Origin: FEN-1219 sp035548835 | GTDB taxonomy: Bacteria > Pseudomonadota > Gammaproteobacteria > Steroidobacterales > Rariloculaceae | NCBI GenBank assembly: GCA_035548835.1 | Contig: DASZSB010000100.1 | Coordinates: 1 to 36,871, forward strand | DNA length: 36,871 nt | Reading direction: 5' to 3' | Shown here: positions 15,746 through 22,898 of the stretch, one piece after another | Position numbering within the stretch: position 1 is the first letter of the stretch | How the letters are laid out: every line of letters begins with the position of its first letter | Position numbers and translations under genes: made by a program | Notes under the pieces: generated by a model | Told to the model about the DNA's origin: nothing | Seen by the model: the letters and a program-made list of their open reading frames with translations, nothing else | Databases searched by the model: none

Positions 15746-16804
15746 ATGAATAAGCTATCGCTGTCCGCCCTCGCCGTCGCCTGTGTCCTTGGCGGAACCG
15801 CCGCGCGCGCGGCCGAACCGGGCGAAACCACGATCGGAGGTCTCGGCTTCTTCGACGTGACGAACGTCGACGAGCAGGCCAGCGGCACCAAGACCGACGC
15901 GTCGGGCACGGGCCTCGACGTCAAGCGCTTCTACGCCATCATCGCGCACCAGTTCGACAAGCGCTGGTCGGCCAACCTGACGACCGACTTCAATTACGTC
16001 AGCAACGACAGCGAGACGCAGCTGTTCGTCAAGAAAGCCTATTTCGAAGGCAAGTTCAGCGACGCGTTCACGCTGCGCATCGGCTCGGCCGACGTGCCGC
16101 TCGTGCCGTTCGTCGAAGGCCTGTACGGCAACCGTTACATCGAGAACGTGCTCGTCGAGCACACGGGCATCGAGCCGTCGGCCGACTGGGGCGTGCACAC
16201 GCTCGGCGCGTTCGCGAAGGGCAAGGCGCACTATGCCGTCTCGGCCATCACGGGCAACGGCTACAAGAACCCGACGCGCAGCCAGGGACTCGACCTCGAC
16301 GCGCGCATCGACTTCGAGCCGATCGACGGCCTCACGGTCGCGGCGTTCTATCGGACCGGCAAGCGCGGCCTCGACAAGCCGAGCGTGACCACGTATCACG
16401 ACGCAACACGCACGGAGATCCTCGCGGCCTACGTGAAGCCTCGCTTCCGCATCGGCGCGGAGATGTTCCAGACGGACAACTGGAACCAGGTGCTGACCCC
16501 GCAGAGCGACTCCCAGGACGGCCACTCGGTCTGGGGCACGTACGTGATCAACCCCAAGAAGAGCGTGTCGATCTTCGCGCGCGCCGACAGCGCCAAGATG
16601 AGCAAGGAGCTGGCGCCCTCGCTCGAGAGCAAGTACTACAACCTCGGCGTATCGTTCGTGCCCGTGAGCAACGTGACGCTTGCCTTCGTCTACAAGCACG
16701 ACGAGGTCGACAACGGCACCGTGAAGACCACGAACGGCACCATCGGCGGCACACCCGACGGCACGCACAACGAAATCGGCATGTGGGCCATGGTCCGCTT
16801 CTGA
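15746..16804 (+). CDS. Outer membrane porin, phosphate-selective (OprO/OprP) type
   Basis: The 352-residue product has a signal peptide (about 1-22, ending ARAAE) and a mature part with the alternating pattern of amphipathic beta strands. It ends in Phe after MWAMVR, as expected for a 16- or 18-strand outer-membrane barrel recognised by the Bam complex. Motifs common in this porin group include LTTDFNYVSND, ETQLFVKKAYFE, RIGSADVPLVPFVE and YGNRYIENVLVEH. It is shorter than OprP (about 410), so the phosphate specificity is uncertain. The Pho-box-like repeat upstream supports a role in phosphate or other anion uptake. GGAGA five bases before the ATG is the ribosome site. A strong intrinsic terminator follows, so it is transcribed alone. 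Confidence 0.85.
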   Translation: MNKLSLSALAVACVLGGTAARAAEPGETTIGGLGFFDVTNVDEQASGTKTDASGTGLDVKRFYAIIAHQFDKRWSANLTTDFNYVSNDSETQLFVKKAYFEGKFSDAFTLRIGSADVPLVPFVEGLYGNRYIENVLVEHTGIEPSADWGVHTLGAFAKGKAHYAVSAITGNGYKNPTRSQGLDLDARIDFEPIDGLTVAAFYRTGKRGLDKPSVTTYHDATRTEILAAYVKPRFRIGAEMFQTDNWNQVLTPQSDSQDGHSVWGTYVINPKKSVSIFARADSAKMSKELAPSLESKYYNLGVSFVPVSNVTLAFVYKHDEVDNGTVKTTNGTIGGTPDGTHNEIGMWAMVRF

Positions 16805-16827
16805 ACGACTGAGGACTCCTGCTCCCC

Positions 16828-16864
16828 GAAGCCCGCTCCCTGACCGGAGCGGGCTTCCTTTTTT
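16828..16864 (+). terminator. Intrinsic terminator of the porin gene
   Basis: A perfect 12-bp stem (16828-16839 with 16846-16857; arms GAAGCCCGCTCC and GGAGCGGGCTTC) with a six-base loop is followed by C and six T residues (16859-16864). It lies 24 bases after the porin stop and is the clearest Rho-independent terminator in the window. Confidence 0.93.
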
Positions 16865-16922
16865 GTTCTCCGCGCGGCGGCTATGATCGTCGCGCCCGAT
16901 CACAGGAACGGAGAACACGCTC

Positions 16923-17498
16923 ATGCAACGCACGTCGCTCGGTCTCGGTCTGGTTGCGGTCACCGGTACGCTGCTCGCGGGCGGTGCGCTCGCGCAGAGC
17001 GCAGGCAAGCTGCCCGCGCAGGACTACGTCGACATCCTGCAGCTGATCCAGGGCTACTCGCGCATCCTCGAGAACTGCACGAACGGCGGCAACGACTACG
17101 CCGACATGTTCACGGACGACGGCACGTTCGGCGTCTCGCAGACGTGGGGCAGTGGCGTGAAGATCTGGTTCCGCGGCCGCGAGGAGCTCGCGCGCGCCGG
17201 CGGCGCCGACGGCAAGGGCGGCTGCCGCCCGCCGGCACCGAACCCCGAGTACCACATCGTGGCGAACCTCTCGATCACGCCCACGCCCGAGGGCGCCAAG
17301 GCCGTTTCGACGCTGCTCACGATGCAGAACAAGACCACGGCCCAGGGCGACCCGATCCACTGGGAAGGCGGCTACGAGGACACGCTGGTGAAGACGCCCA
17401 AGGGCTGGCGCTTCAAGCAGCGCGTGCACGTGTGGCCCGAGGTCAAGTGGACCGACCGGCCGCAGGACATGCCGAAGCGCAATCTCGCGGAGGAGTAG
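16923..17498 (+). CDS. Exported NTF2/SnoaL-like protein of unknown function
   Basis: The 191-residue product has a signal peptide (about 1-24, LLAGGALAQS), so it works in the periplasm or outside. The rest looks like an NTF2-like (SnoaL) cone fold of about 130 residues: a helical start (DYVDILQLIQGYSRILE), the strand-loop DYADMFTDDGTFGVSQ, a small helix FRGREELARA, then paired strands including EYHIVANLSITPTPEG and the closing GYEDTLVKTPKGWRFKQRVH. Such proteins are isomerases, dehydratases or lipid/aromatic-binding proteins; the active-site residues cannot be assigned. Two Cys (NCTNGG, GGCRPP) could form a disulfide in the periplasm. A TATGAT hexamer (16882-16887) is a possible -10, and GGAG lies nine bases before the ATG. 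It converges on a beta-lactamase-like gene. Confidence 0.8.
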   Translation: MQRTSLGLGLVAVTGTLLAGGALAQSAGKLPAQDYVDILQLIQGYSRILENCTNGGNDYADMFTDDGTFGVSQTWGSGVKIWFRGREELARAGGADGKGGCRPPAPNPEYHIVANLSITPTPEGAKAVSTLLTMQNKTTAQGDPIHWEGGYEDTLVKTPKGWRFKQRVHVWPEVKWTDRPQDMPKRNLAEE

Positions 17499-17546
17499 CG
17501 GGCTCGAGCGAGCTGCCGGCCGGCGCCGGCGGCCCGTGTTGCGTTT

Positions 17547-18821
17547 TCAGTTGCCGACGACGGCCTGCATGACGGCCGTCTCGAAGTCGTCGCGCAGCTG
17601 GCCACGGGTTTCGAGGTTGGCCACCTGCGTCATGAAGACGGCCACGATCCTCTGCTTCGGGTCGACGAAGAAGTGCGTGTTGTACGCGCCGCTCCAGCCG
17701 AAGCTGCCGGGCGAAAGCCACGTGTTGCGCGCGGCCGGATCGCTGACCACGCGCACGCCGAGCCCGAAGCCCTCGCCCGCGTTGCGGCCCGGCAGCGTGT
17801 CGGGCGCGAACACCGACGCCATGAGCTCGACCGAGCGCGGGCTTAAGATTCGCGCGCCCTCGAGCTCGCCGCCATTCAGGAGCATCGACGCGAACTTCAG
17901 GTAATCCTCGGCCGAGCTCGTGAGCCCGCCGCCGCCGGAGAAATACGCGCCGTTCAGGAACGACGGCAGCGGCTGCTTCTTGAGCGCGCCATTCACGTGC
18001 GTGTACAGCGTCGCGCGCCGCGCCTCCACCCCGTCGCGATAGAAGAAGGTGTCCTTCATGCCGAGCGGGCCGAAGACGCGCTGCTCGGCGAAGCGGTCGA
18101 ACGGCATGCCGGACGCCACCTCGACCACGCGCACGAGCACGTCGAAGCCGTACTGGGCGCTGTACGCCCAGCGCGTGCCGGGCTGGAAATCGAGCGGGAT
18201 GGCCGCGAGGCGCGGCAGCACCTGCGCCACGGTCTCGCCGGCGCCGACGGCCAGCCCGTAGCCGCTGCTGGCGCCGCCACTCATGAGACCCGACGTGTGC
18301 GTCAGCAGATCGCGCAGCGTGATGGGCCGCGCCGCCGCAACGACGCGGCCCGGCTGCGGCGCCGACGCCGTGAACGCCGGCGAGGGCGGCGACACGCCAT
18401 CGGTGTTCGGCACGGCCACGGTGAGATTCTCTAGCGCGGGGACGAAGCGGCCGACCGGGTCCGTGAGCCGCAGCCTGCCCTCTTCCGCGAGCATGAGGAC
18501 CGACGCGGCCACGATGGGCTTCGTCATCGACATGATGCGGAACAGGGCATCCGTGCGCATCGGCGTCTTCGCTTCGAGATCCATGAGCCCCTGCGCCGTG
18601 AGCATCGCCACGCGGCCGTTGCGCGCGATCAGCGTCACCGCGCCGGTGAACACACCGGCATCGATCTGCTGCTGCATGAGCCCGGTCACGCGCGCGAGGC
18701 GTGCTGTCGAAAGCCCGACGCTCTCGGGCCGCACCGTGGGCGTGCCCGCACGCGCCGCCGTGACCGCGAGCGCCGCGCACGCGAGCCAGAGCATCCTTCC
18801 GAACATCCGCCGAGCCGCCAT
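17547..18821 (-). CDS. Exported serine hydrolase, class C beta-lactamase family
   Basis: The 424-residue protein has a signal peptide (about 1-25, ALAVTAARAG) and the class C beta-lactamase / esterase EstB-like fold. The catalytic SxxK motif is Ser98-Met-Thr-Lys101 (FRIMSMTKPIV), and the second motif is Tyr220-Ser-Ala (RWAYSAQYGFDVL). The third region is probably the Gly-rich segment SPGSFGWSGAYNTHFFVDP. Other family marks are LRDLLTHTSGLMSGG and GMKDTFFY. Members hydrolyse esters, peptides or lactams, and most are not true beta-lactamases; the YSA instead of YAN and the missing KTG argue for esterase or peptidase activity. The ATG at 18821 follows a G-run with GGGGTGA. It is divergent from the ABM-domain gene. 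Confidence 0.9.
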   Translation of the reverse strand: MAARRMFGRMLWLACAALAVTAARAGTPTVRPESVGLSTARLARVTGLMQQQIDAGVFTGAVTLIARNGRVAMLTAQGLMDLEAKTPMRTDALFRIMSMTKPIVAASVLMLAEEGRLRLTDPVGRFVPALENLTVAVPNTDGVSPPSPAFTASAPQPGRVVAAARPITLRDLLTHTSGLMSGGASSGYGLAVGAGETVAQVLPRLAAIPLDFQPGTRWAYSAQYGFDVLVRVVEVASGMPFDRFAEQRVFGPLGMKDTFFYRDGVEARRATLYTHVNGALKKQPLPSFLNGAYFSGGGGLTSSAEDYLKFASMLLNGGELEGARILSPRSVELMASVFAPDTLPGRNAGEGFGLGVRVVSDPAARNTWLSPGSFGWSGAYNTHFFVDPKQRIVAVFMTQVANLETRGQLRDDFETAVMQAVVGN

Positions 18822-18902
18822 GTCACCCCCCGATCGCTTTTCGAGCCACCCCGGGGCATCATCGCGCAGCGTCGCAACGAGGGTAAAGTAGGGGTTCTCG
18901 CC

Positions 18903-19598
18903 ATGCACCTCGCCCGCACTCTGCTCGCCGCATTCGCGCTTATGCCCTGCATCGCCTCCGCTCAACCCGCCGCCGCGAGCACCGCCGTCTTCGCCGTCGC
19001 GTACGTCGAGACACGTCCCGCGGCCGCCGACTCCGGCCGCATGGCGCTCGAGGCGTACCGCGACGCCACGCGCCAGCAGACCGGTTGCGTCAGCGTGGAA
19101 GTCTTTGCGCAGACGGGCCGGCCCGGCCACTTCGCGGTGCTCGAGGCGTGGCGCGATCAAGCCACGTTCGAGGCCCGCGACGCGGCCGCGAAACAGAAGC
19201 TCATGGACGAGCTGAAGCCGGTCCGCATCAGCGGCTACGACGAGCGGCCGTACAGGCCGCTCACGATCGAGGCCGACAAGCCCCCGGCCGCGGCCCGCGC
19301 GCAGGGCGTGTACGTGATCTCGCACGTGGACGTGGCCCCGGGCACGCAGGCACCGGCGCTGCTGTCGAGCCTCGCGGCGGCGAGCCGCCAGGAAGCCGCC
19401 AACCTGCGATTCGACGTGCTGCAGCACGCGCAGCGCGCGAATCACTTCACCGTGGTGGAGCACTGGCAGAGCCAGGCGGCACTCGACGCCCACGTCGCGG
19501 CCGCGCACACGCGGGAATACCGCGACGCGCTGCAGCCGCTCACGGGCAGTCCGCTCGACGAGCGCGTCTACACGCCTCTCGATCCGCGCCGCCGCTGA
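18903..19598 (+). CDS. Exported protein with two antibiotic-biosynthesis-monooxygenase (ABM) domains
   Basis: A signal peptide (about 1-21, MPCIASAQP) is followed by two ferredoxin-like ABM domains, each about 95 residues. The first runs about 28-120 (AVAYVETRP, QTGCVSVEVFAQTGRPGHFAVLEAWRD). The second runs about 135-225 (VYVISHVDVAPG, NLRFDVLQHAQRANHFTVVEHWQS). Such domains act as quinone-forming monooxygenases or heme-degrading enzymes, usually as single-domain cytoplasmic dimers; here a tandem pair would form the dimer-like unit inside one exported chain. I see no clear catalytic residues. The first domain has Asp/Glu-rich loops and one Cys, the second has two His (QHAQRANHF). It starts at 18903 close behind the divergent hydrolase gene and ends five bases from the sensor kinase stop. 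Confidence 0.82.
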   Translation: MHLARTLLAAFALMPCIASAQPAAASTAVFAVAYVETRPAAADSGRMALEAYRDATRQQTGCVSVEVFAQTGRPGHFAVLEAWRDQATFEARDAAAKQKLMDELKPVRISGYDERPYRPLTIEADKPPAAARAQGVYVISHVDVAPGTQAPALLSSLAAASRQEAANLRFDVLQHAQRANHFTVVEHWQSQAALDAHVAAAHTREYRDALQPLTGSPLDERVYTPLDPRRR

Positions 19599-19603
19599 CG
19601 GAA

Positions 19604-21040
19604 TCAGCGAGCCGCCGGCGCCACCGTCTCGCCGTGCGCGGCGCGTTCGCGTAGCTGCGGCAACTCGATCGTCGCGAGCAACCCCGTGCCGTCCGGCTGC
19701 GCCGCGTCGAGACGGAACGTGCCGTCGTGCGCACGCGCGATCTCCCGGACGATCGCGAGCCCGAGACCGCTGCCGGGCTCCGTCGTCGCGGCACCGCGAT
19801 AGAAGCGGTCCAGCACACGCGAGCGCTCGTCCTCGGGGAGACCCGGGCCATCGTCGCGCACGGTCAGGCGCGCGCTCCCGCCGCCGCCGTGCACAGCGAC
19901 CGAGATCCGCGCGCCCGGCGGCGAGTAGCGGATCGCGTTGTCGACGAGGTTCGCGATCATCTCCGCGAGCATCAGCGGATCGCCGCGCAGCGCCACGGGG
20001 TGCGGGTCGCGGTCCAGCTCGAGCATCTGCTGCTTCGCGTGCGCGGAGGGCTCGTAGCGCGCGAGCACCTCCTCCGCCAGGTCCGCGAGGTCCACGGCCC
20101 CGACGGCGCCGCCGCTCGTGAGGCCGGCCTCGGCGCGGCTGAGATTGAGCAGCTGATTCGCGAGACGCGTGAGACGCTCGCACACGCCCTGCATCTGCCC
20201 GACGTTCGCACGCAGCGAGTCGTAGTCGCGGGCACGCAGCGCGAGCTCCGTCTGCGTGCGCAGCACCGTGATCGGCGTGCGCAGCTGATGCGTGGCATCC
20301 GCGAGGAAGCGCCGCTCGGTCTCGAGCACCGTGGACAGCCGCGCCATGAGGTCGTTGATGGCCTCGGCCTGGCTGCGCAGCTCGGCCGGCAGGCCGCGCA
20401 GCGACAGTGGCTTCAGATCGGCCGGATCGCGACTGCCGATGGCGGCCCGCAGCGCCGCGAGCGGCCGCAGTCCCCAGCCGATGCCGAGCCAGACGAGCAG
20501 CACGATCGTGGCCAGGAACGCGACCTGCACCGGCACCATCGACAGCGTGGCCTCGCGCGCGAGGCGCGTGCGCTTGCGCAGCGTCTCGGCCACGCGCACC
20601 ACGAAGCGGTCGCCGTCCTCCGTATCGAACACGTGCTCCACGAGGCGCACGGGCTCGTCGTCCACCTTGCCGTCGTAGAAATTGCCCGCCTCCGTGGGCA
20701 CCTCGTCCGTGAGCGGCACCGGCAGCTCCGCGGTGCCGCCGAGACGCTGGTCGTCGGCGAACACCTCGAAGTAGACGTCGTCCTGCGGATCGACCTCGAG
20801 CATCTTGCGCTCGTCGTCGGAGAGGAACAGCACCGGCTGGCCGTTGTCGATGCCGATCTGCGTGGCCAGCGTGAGCGCCGTGTCGTACAGCGCGCGGTCG
20901 TAGGCGATCGCCGTGAAGCGCAGCACGTTCGAGTACGCGCTCCACGCCCAGAGGCCGAGCAGCACGGCGAGCGCCGGCAGCAGCAGCAGCACGAGCCGCT
21001 GCCGGATCGTGAGCCGCTCGAGGAAGCTAGCTTGCGCCAT
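19604..21040 (-). CDS. Sensor histidine kinase, TctE/QseC type
   Basis: This membrane kinase (478 residues) is the partner of the overlapping OmpR-type regulator. It has two transmembrane helices (about 16-36 and 172-192) around a periplasmic 2CSK_N-type domain (about 45-160) that ends before a HAMP-like linker (LRPLAALRAAIGSR). The phospho-acceptor His251 is in FLADATHQLRTPITVLRTQ. The ATPase part shows the N-box NLVDNAIRYSPPG, DDGPGLPEDE, the F-box RFYRG and the G2-box GSGLGLAIVREIARAH. Its start overlaps the end of the regulator gene by 14 bases, so the order is regulator then kinase, as in qseBC/tctDE. It is divergent from the RND efflux operon and probably controls it. The 5-base gap to the ABM gene is convergent. 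Confidence 0.93.
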   Translation of the reverse strand: MAQASFLERLTIRQRLVLLLLPALAVLLGLWAWSAYSNVLRFTAIAYDRALYDTALTLATQIGIDNGQPVLFLSDDERKMLEVDPQDDVYFEVFADDQRLGGTAELPVPLTDEVPTEAGNFYDGKVDDEPVRLVEHVFDTEDGDRFVVRVAETLRKRTRLAREATLSMVPVQVAFLATIVLLVWLGIGWGLRPLAALRAAIGSRDPADLKPLSLRGLPAELRSQAEAINDLMARLSTVLETERRFLADATHQLRTPITVLRTQTELALRARDYDSLRANVGQMQGVCERLTRLANQLLNLSRAEAGLTSGGAVGAVDLADLAEEVLARYEPSAHAKQQMLELDRDPHPVALRGDPLMLAEMIANLVDNAIRYSPPGARISVAVHGGGGSARLTVRDDGPGLPEDERSRVLDRFYRGAATTEPGSGLGLAIVREIARAHDGTFRLDAAQPDGTGLLATIELPQLRERAAHGETVAPAAR

Positions 21041-21698
21041 ACGGCTCGAGCACGTACCCCACGCCGTGCACGGTACGGATCACGAACCCTTCCTTCTCGA
21101 GCTTGCGGCGCAGCCGGTGCACGTAGACCTCGACCGCGTTGTCTCCGACCGAGCCGTCGCGGTCCGCGAGATCCTGCCCGAGCCGCACCTTCTGCACCAC
21201 GTGCCCCGGGCGCTGCATCAGCGCGGTGAGCACGTCGAGCTCGCGCGGCGGCAGCGCCAGCGGCGCGCCGCGCAGCTTCGCGAGCTGACCCGGGATCACG
21301 TGCAGAGGGCCGTTGATCAGCGCCTGCGCGCCGCCGCTCGCGCGCCGGATCAGCGCGGCCACGCGGGCCTCGAGCTCTTCCAGCGCAAAGGGCTTCGCGA
21401 GGTAATCGTCGGCGCCGAGGCGCAGCCCGAGCACGCGGTGCTCGACGCCGTCGCGCGCCGTCAGCACCAGCACGGGCATCGGGTTGTCGGAGCCGCGCAG
21501 CCGCCGCAGCACGTCGAGACCGTCCATGTGCGGCAGACCGAGATCGAGAACCATGAGCGCATAGGCGCGGGCCGCGAGCGCCGCCACGGCGGCCTGGCCG
21601 TCCGGCGCGGTGTCCACGGCATAGCCGGCCGCCGTCAGCGCGTCACGCAATGTGCGCCGCAGGTCGGGATCGTCTTCGACAACGAGGATCTGGGTCAT
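21027..21698 (-). CDS. OmpR-family response regulator, TctD/QseB type
   Basis: The 223-residue regulator has a receiver domain with acidic pair Glu8/Asp9/Asp10 (VVEDDPDL), phospho-acceptor Asp52 (LDLGLPHMDG), Thr near residue 80 (VLVLTARDG) and the conserved Lys in DDYLAKPF. A winged-helix DNA-binding domain follows (about 125-220), with LPPRELDVLTALMQRPGHVV and the wing region IRTVHGVGYVLEP. Its gene and the adaptor gene are read away from each other from an 83-bp gap that contains a repeat (21708-21740). It likely activates the metal efflux operon and its own gene. No residue that should sense metal is visible in it; sensing would be the kinase's job. Confidence 0.94.
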   Translation of the reverse strand: MTQILVVEDDPDLRRTLRDALTAAGYAVDTAPDGQAAVAALAARAYALMVLDLGLPHMDGLDVLRRLRGSDNPMPVLVLTARDGVEHRVLGLRLGADDYLAKPFALEELEARVAALIRRASGGAQALINGPLHVIPGQLAKLRGAPLALPPRELDVLTALMQRPGHVVQKVRLGQDLADRDGSVGDNAVEVYVHRLRRKLEKEGFVIRTVHGVGYVLEPYGAS

Positions 21699-21707
21699 GC
21701 CCGAAAG

Positions 21708-21740
21708 GATTCTGTAAGCCCGGGGAAGCGAATCTTACGG
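21708..21740. promoter_or_regulatory. Repeat element, candidate operator for the two-component regulator
   Basis: GATTCTGTAAG (21708-21718) and GAATCTTACG (21730-21739) are imperfect direct repeats with starts 22 bp apart, two helical turns. CTGTAAG and CTTACGG also read as an inverted pair. The site lies between the divergent regulator and efflux adaptor genes, the usual place for an OmpR-type operator. The A/T content stands out against the GC-rich flanks. Confidence 0.45.
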
Positions 21741-21781
21741 CGCGGCGCGGGGGTGCGTCGCTCGCAGACGAAGGATTTCGC

Positions 21782-22891
21782 ATGTTCTTGACGGCTCAAG
21801 CGGCCTCGCCCGGCCGCGTTCGGACCGCGCTCCTCGGCATTGCGTGCCTGCTGACGGCCGCCGGGTGCTCCAGCCATGGGGCTCCCGCCGTCGAGCCCGC
21901 GGCGTCGCAGGGTTCGCAAAACCCCTTCATCGAGGTGGCGCCGGCCGGCGCGGCCGGGCGTTCCTGGGGCAACGCACTGCCCGGACGCCTGATTTTCCGG
22001 CCGCTCGGCGTCGCGGCCGTGGCCGCCACGGTCGACGCGCGCGTGGCCTCCATCGACACGCGGCTCGGTGCCACGGTCAAGGCCGGGGACACGTTGCTCA
22101 CGCTGAAGAGCAGCGACGCGGCCAAGGCGCGCGCGGACCTGATCTCGGCGGAAGCGAGCGCCGCGGCGGCCGAAGACACCCTGCGGCGGCAGACGGAGCT
22201 CGTCGCGCGCGGCGTGGGCCTCGAGGTCGAGCGGTTCGCTGCGGAGACGGATCTGAAGCAGGCGCGCGCGGAGCTCGAAAGCGCGCGCGGCGCCGTGGCA
22301 CTGCTCGGCCCCGGCGAGGGCGACAGGCTCGTCCTCAAGGCGCCGGCGGCGGGCGTCGTGCTGTCGCTGCACGCGACGGTCGGCGCGGTCGTGAGTCACG
22401 ACGGCGAGCCGCTCGTGGAGATCGGCGACCCGAAAGCGGTGTGGGTGCAGGCGGACGTGCCGGAGACGGTCATCGGCACCGTGCGTGTGGGCGGCGCCGC
22501 GCGCGTGCGCGTGGGTGCCGCCGACGCGGCGTTCGATGCCGTGATCGACGGCTTCGGCCCGCGCGTGAACGACGAGCAGCGCCGCGCGGCCGTGTACCTG
22601 CGCCCCGTGAGCGCACCGCAAGGCCTCGTGCCCGGCATGCTGGCGGAGGTCGAGCTCGATGGCGGCGACGCGGCCGGCATCAGCCTCCCGGTCGAAGCCG
22701 TGCTGATCAAGAACGGCACGGACCGCGTGGTCTACGTGCGCGAGGGTGACGGTCACTACCGCGCACGAAAGGTTCGCACGGGCACCGAGAGTGATGGCCA
22801 CGTGACCATCCTCGAAGGCCTGAGCGCGGGCGAGAACGTCGTCGTGCGCGGCGCGTTGCTCCTCGACGACGACGCCGAGCAGCTGCTCTGA
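21782..22891 (+). CDS. RND efflux periplasmic adaptor lipoprotein (CzcB/HlyD family)
   Basis: The adaptor links the inner-membrane pump and the outer-membrane channel of an RND efflux complex. The 369-residue protein has a lipoprotein signal ending LLTAAGCSSH with lipidated Cys29. Next come a barrel-sandwich (biotin-lipoyl-like) segment (DARVASIDTRLGATVKAGDTLLTL), an alpha-helical hairpin (about 115-190), the second half of the sandwich (LVLKAPAAGVVLSLHATVG) and the beta-barrel part (VWVQADVPETVIGTV). Membrane-proximal strands (VYVREGDGHYRARKV) end the protein. No His-rich metal-binding extension is seen, unlike some CzcB. The ATG at 21782 starts the lipoprotein signal. The stop is eight bases before the pump gene. 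Confidence 0.92.
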   Translation: MFLTAQAASPGRVRTALLGIACLLTAAGCSSHGAPAVEPAASQGSQNPFIEVAPAGAAGRSWGNALPGRLIFRPLGVAAVAATVDARVASIDTRLGATVKAGDTLLTLKSSDAAKARADLISAEASAAAAEDTLRRQTELVARGVGLEVERFAAETDLKQARAELESARGAVALLGPGEGDRLVLKAPAAGVVLSLHATVGAVVSHDGEPLVEIGDPKAVWVQADVPETVIGTVRVGGAARVRVGAADAAFDAVIDGFGPRVNDEQRRAAVYLRPVSAPQGLVPGMLAEVELDGGDAAGISLPVEAVLIKNGTDRVVYVREGDGHYRARKVRTGTESDGHVTILEGLSAGENVVVRGALLLDDDAEQLL

Positions 22892-22898
22892 CGCTCGC

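Noticed and set aside
17505..17540. GC-rich palindromic stretch (GCCGGC repeats) as a two-way terminator between the convergent genes
   Set aside because: The stem is imperfect and has no clear T-tract on either side; it is too weak to list as a terminator.
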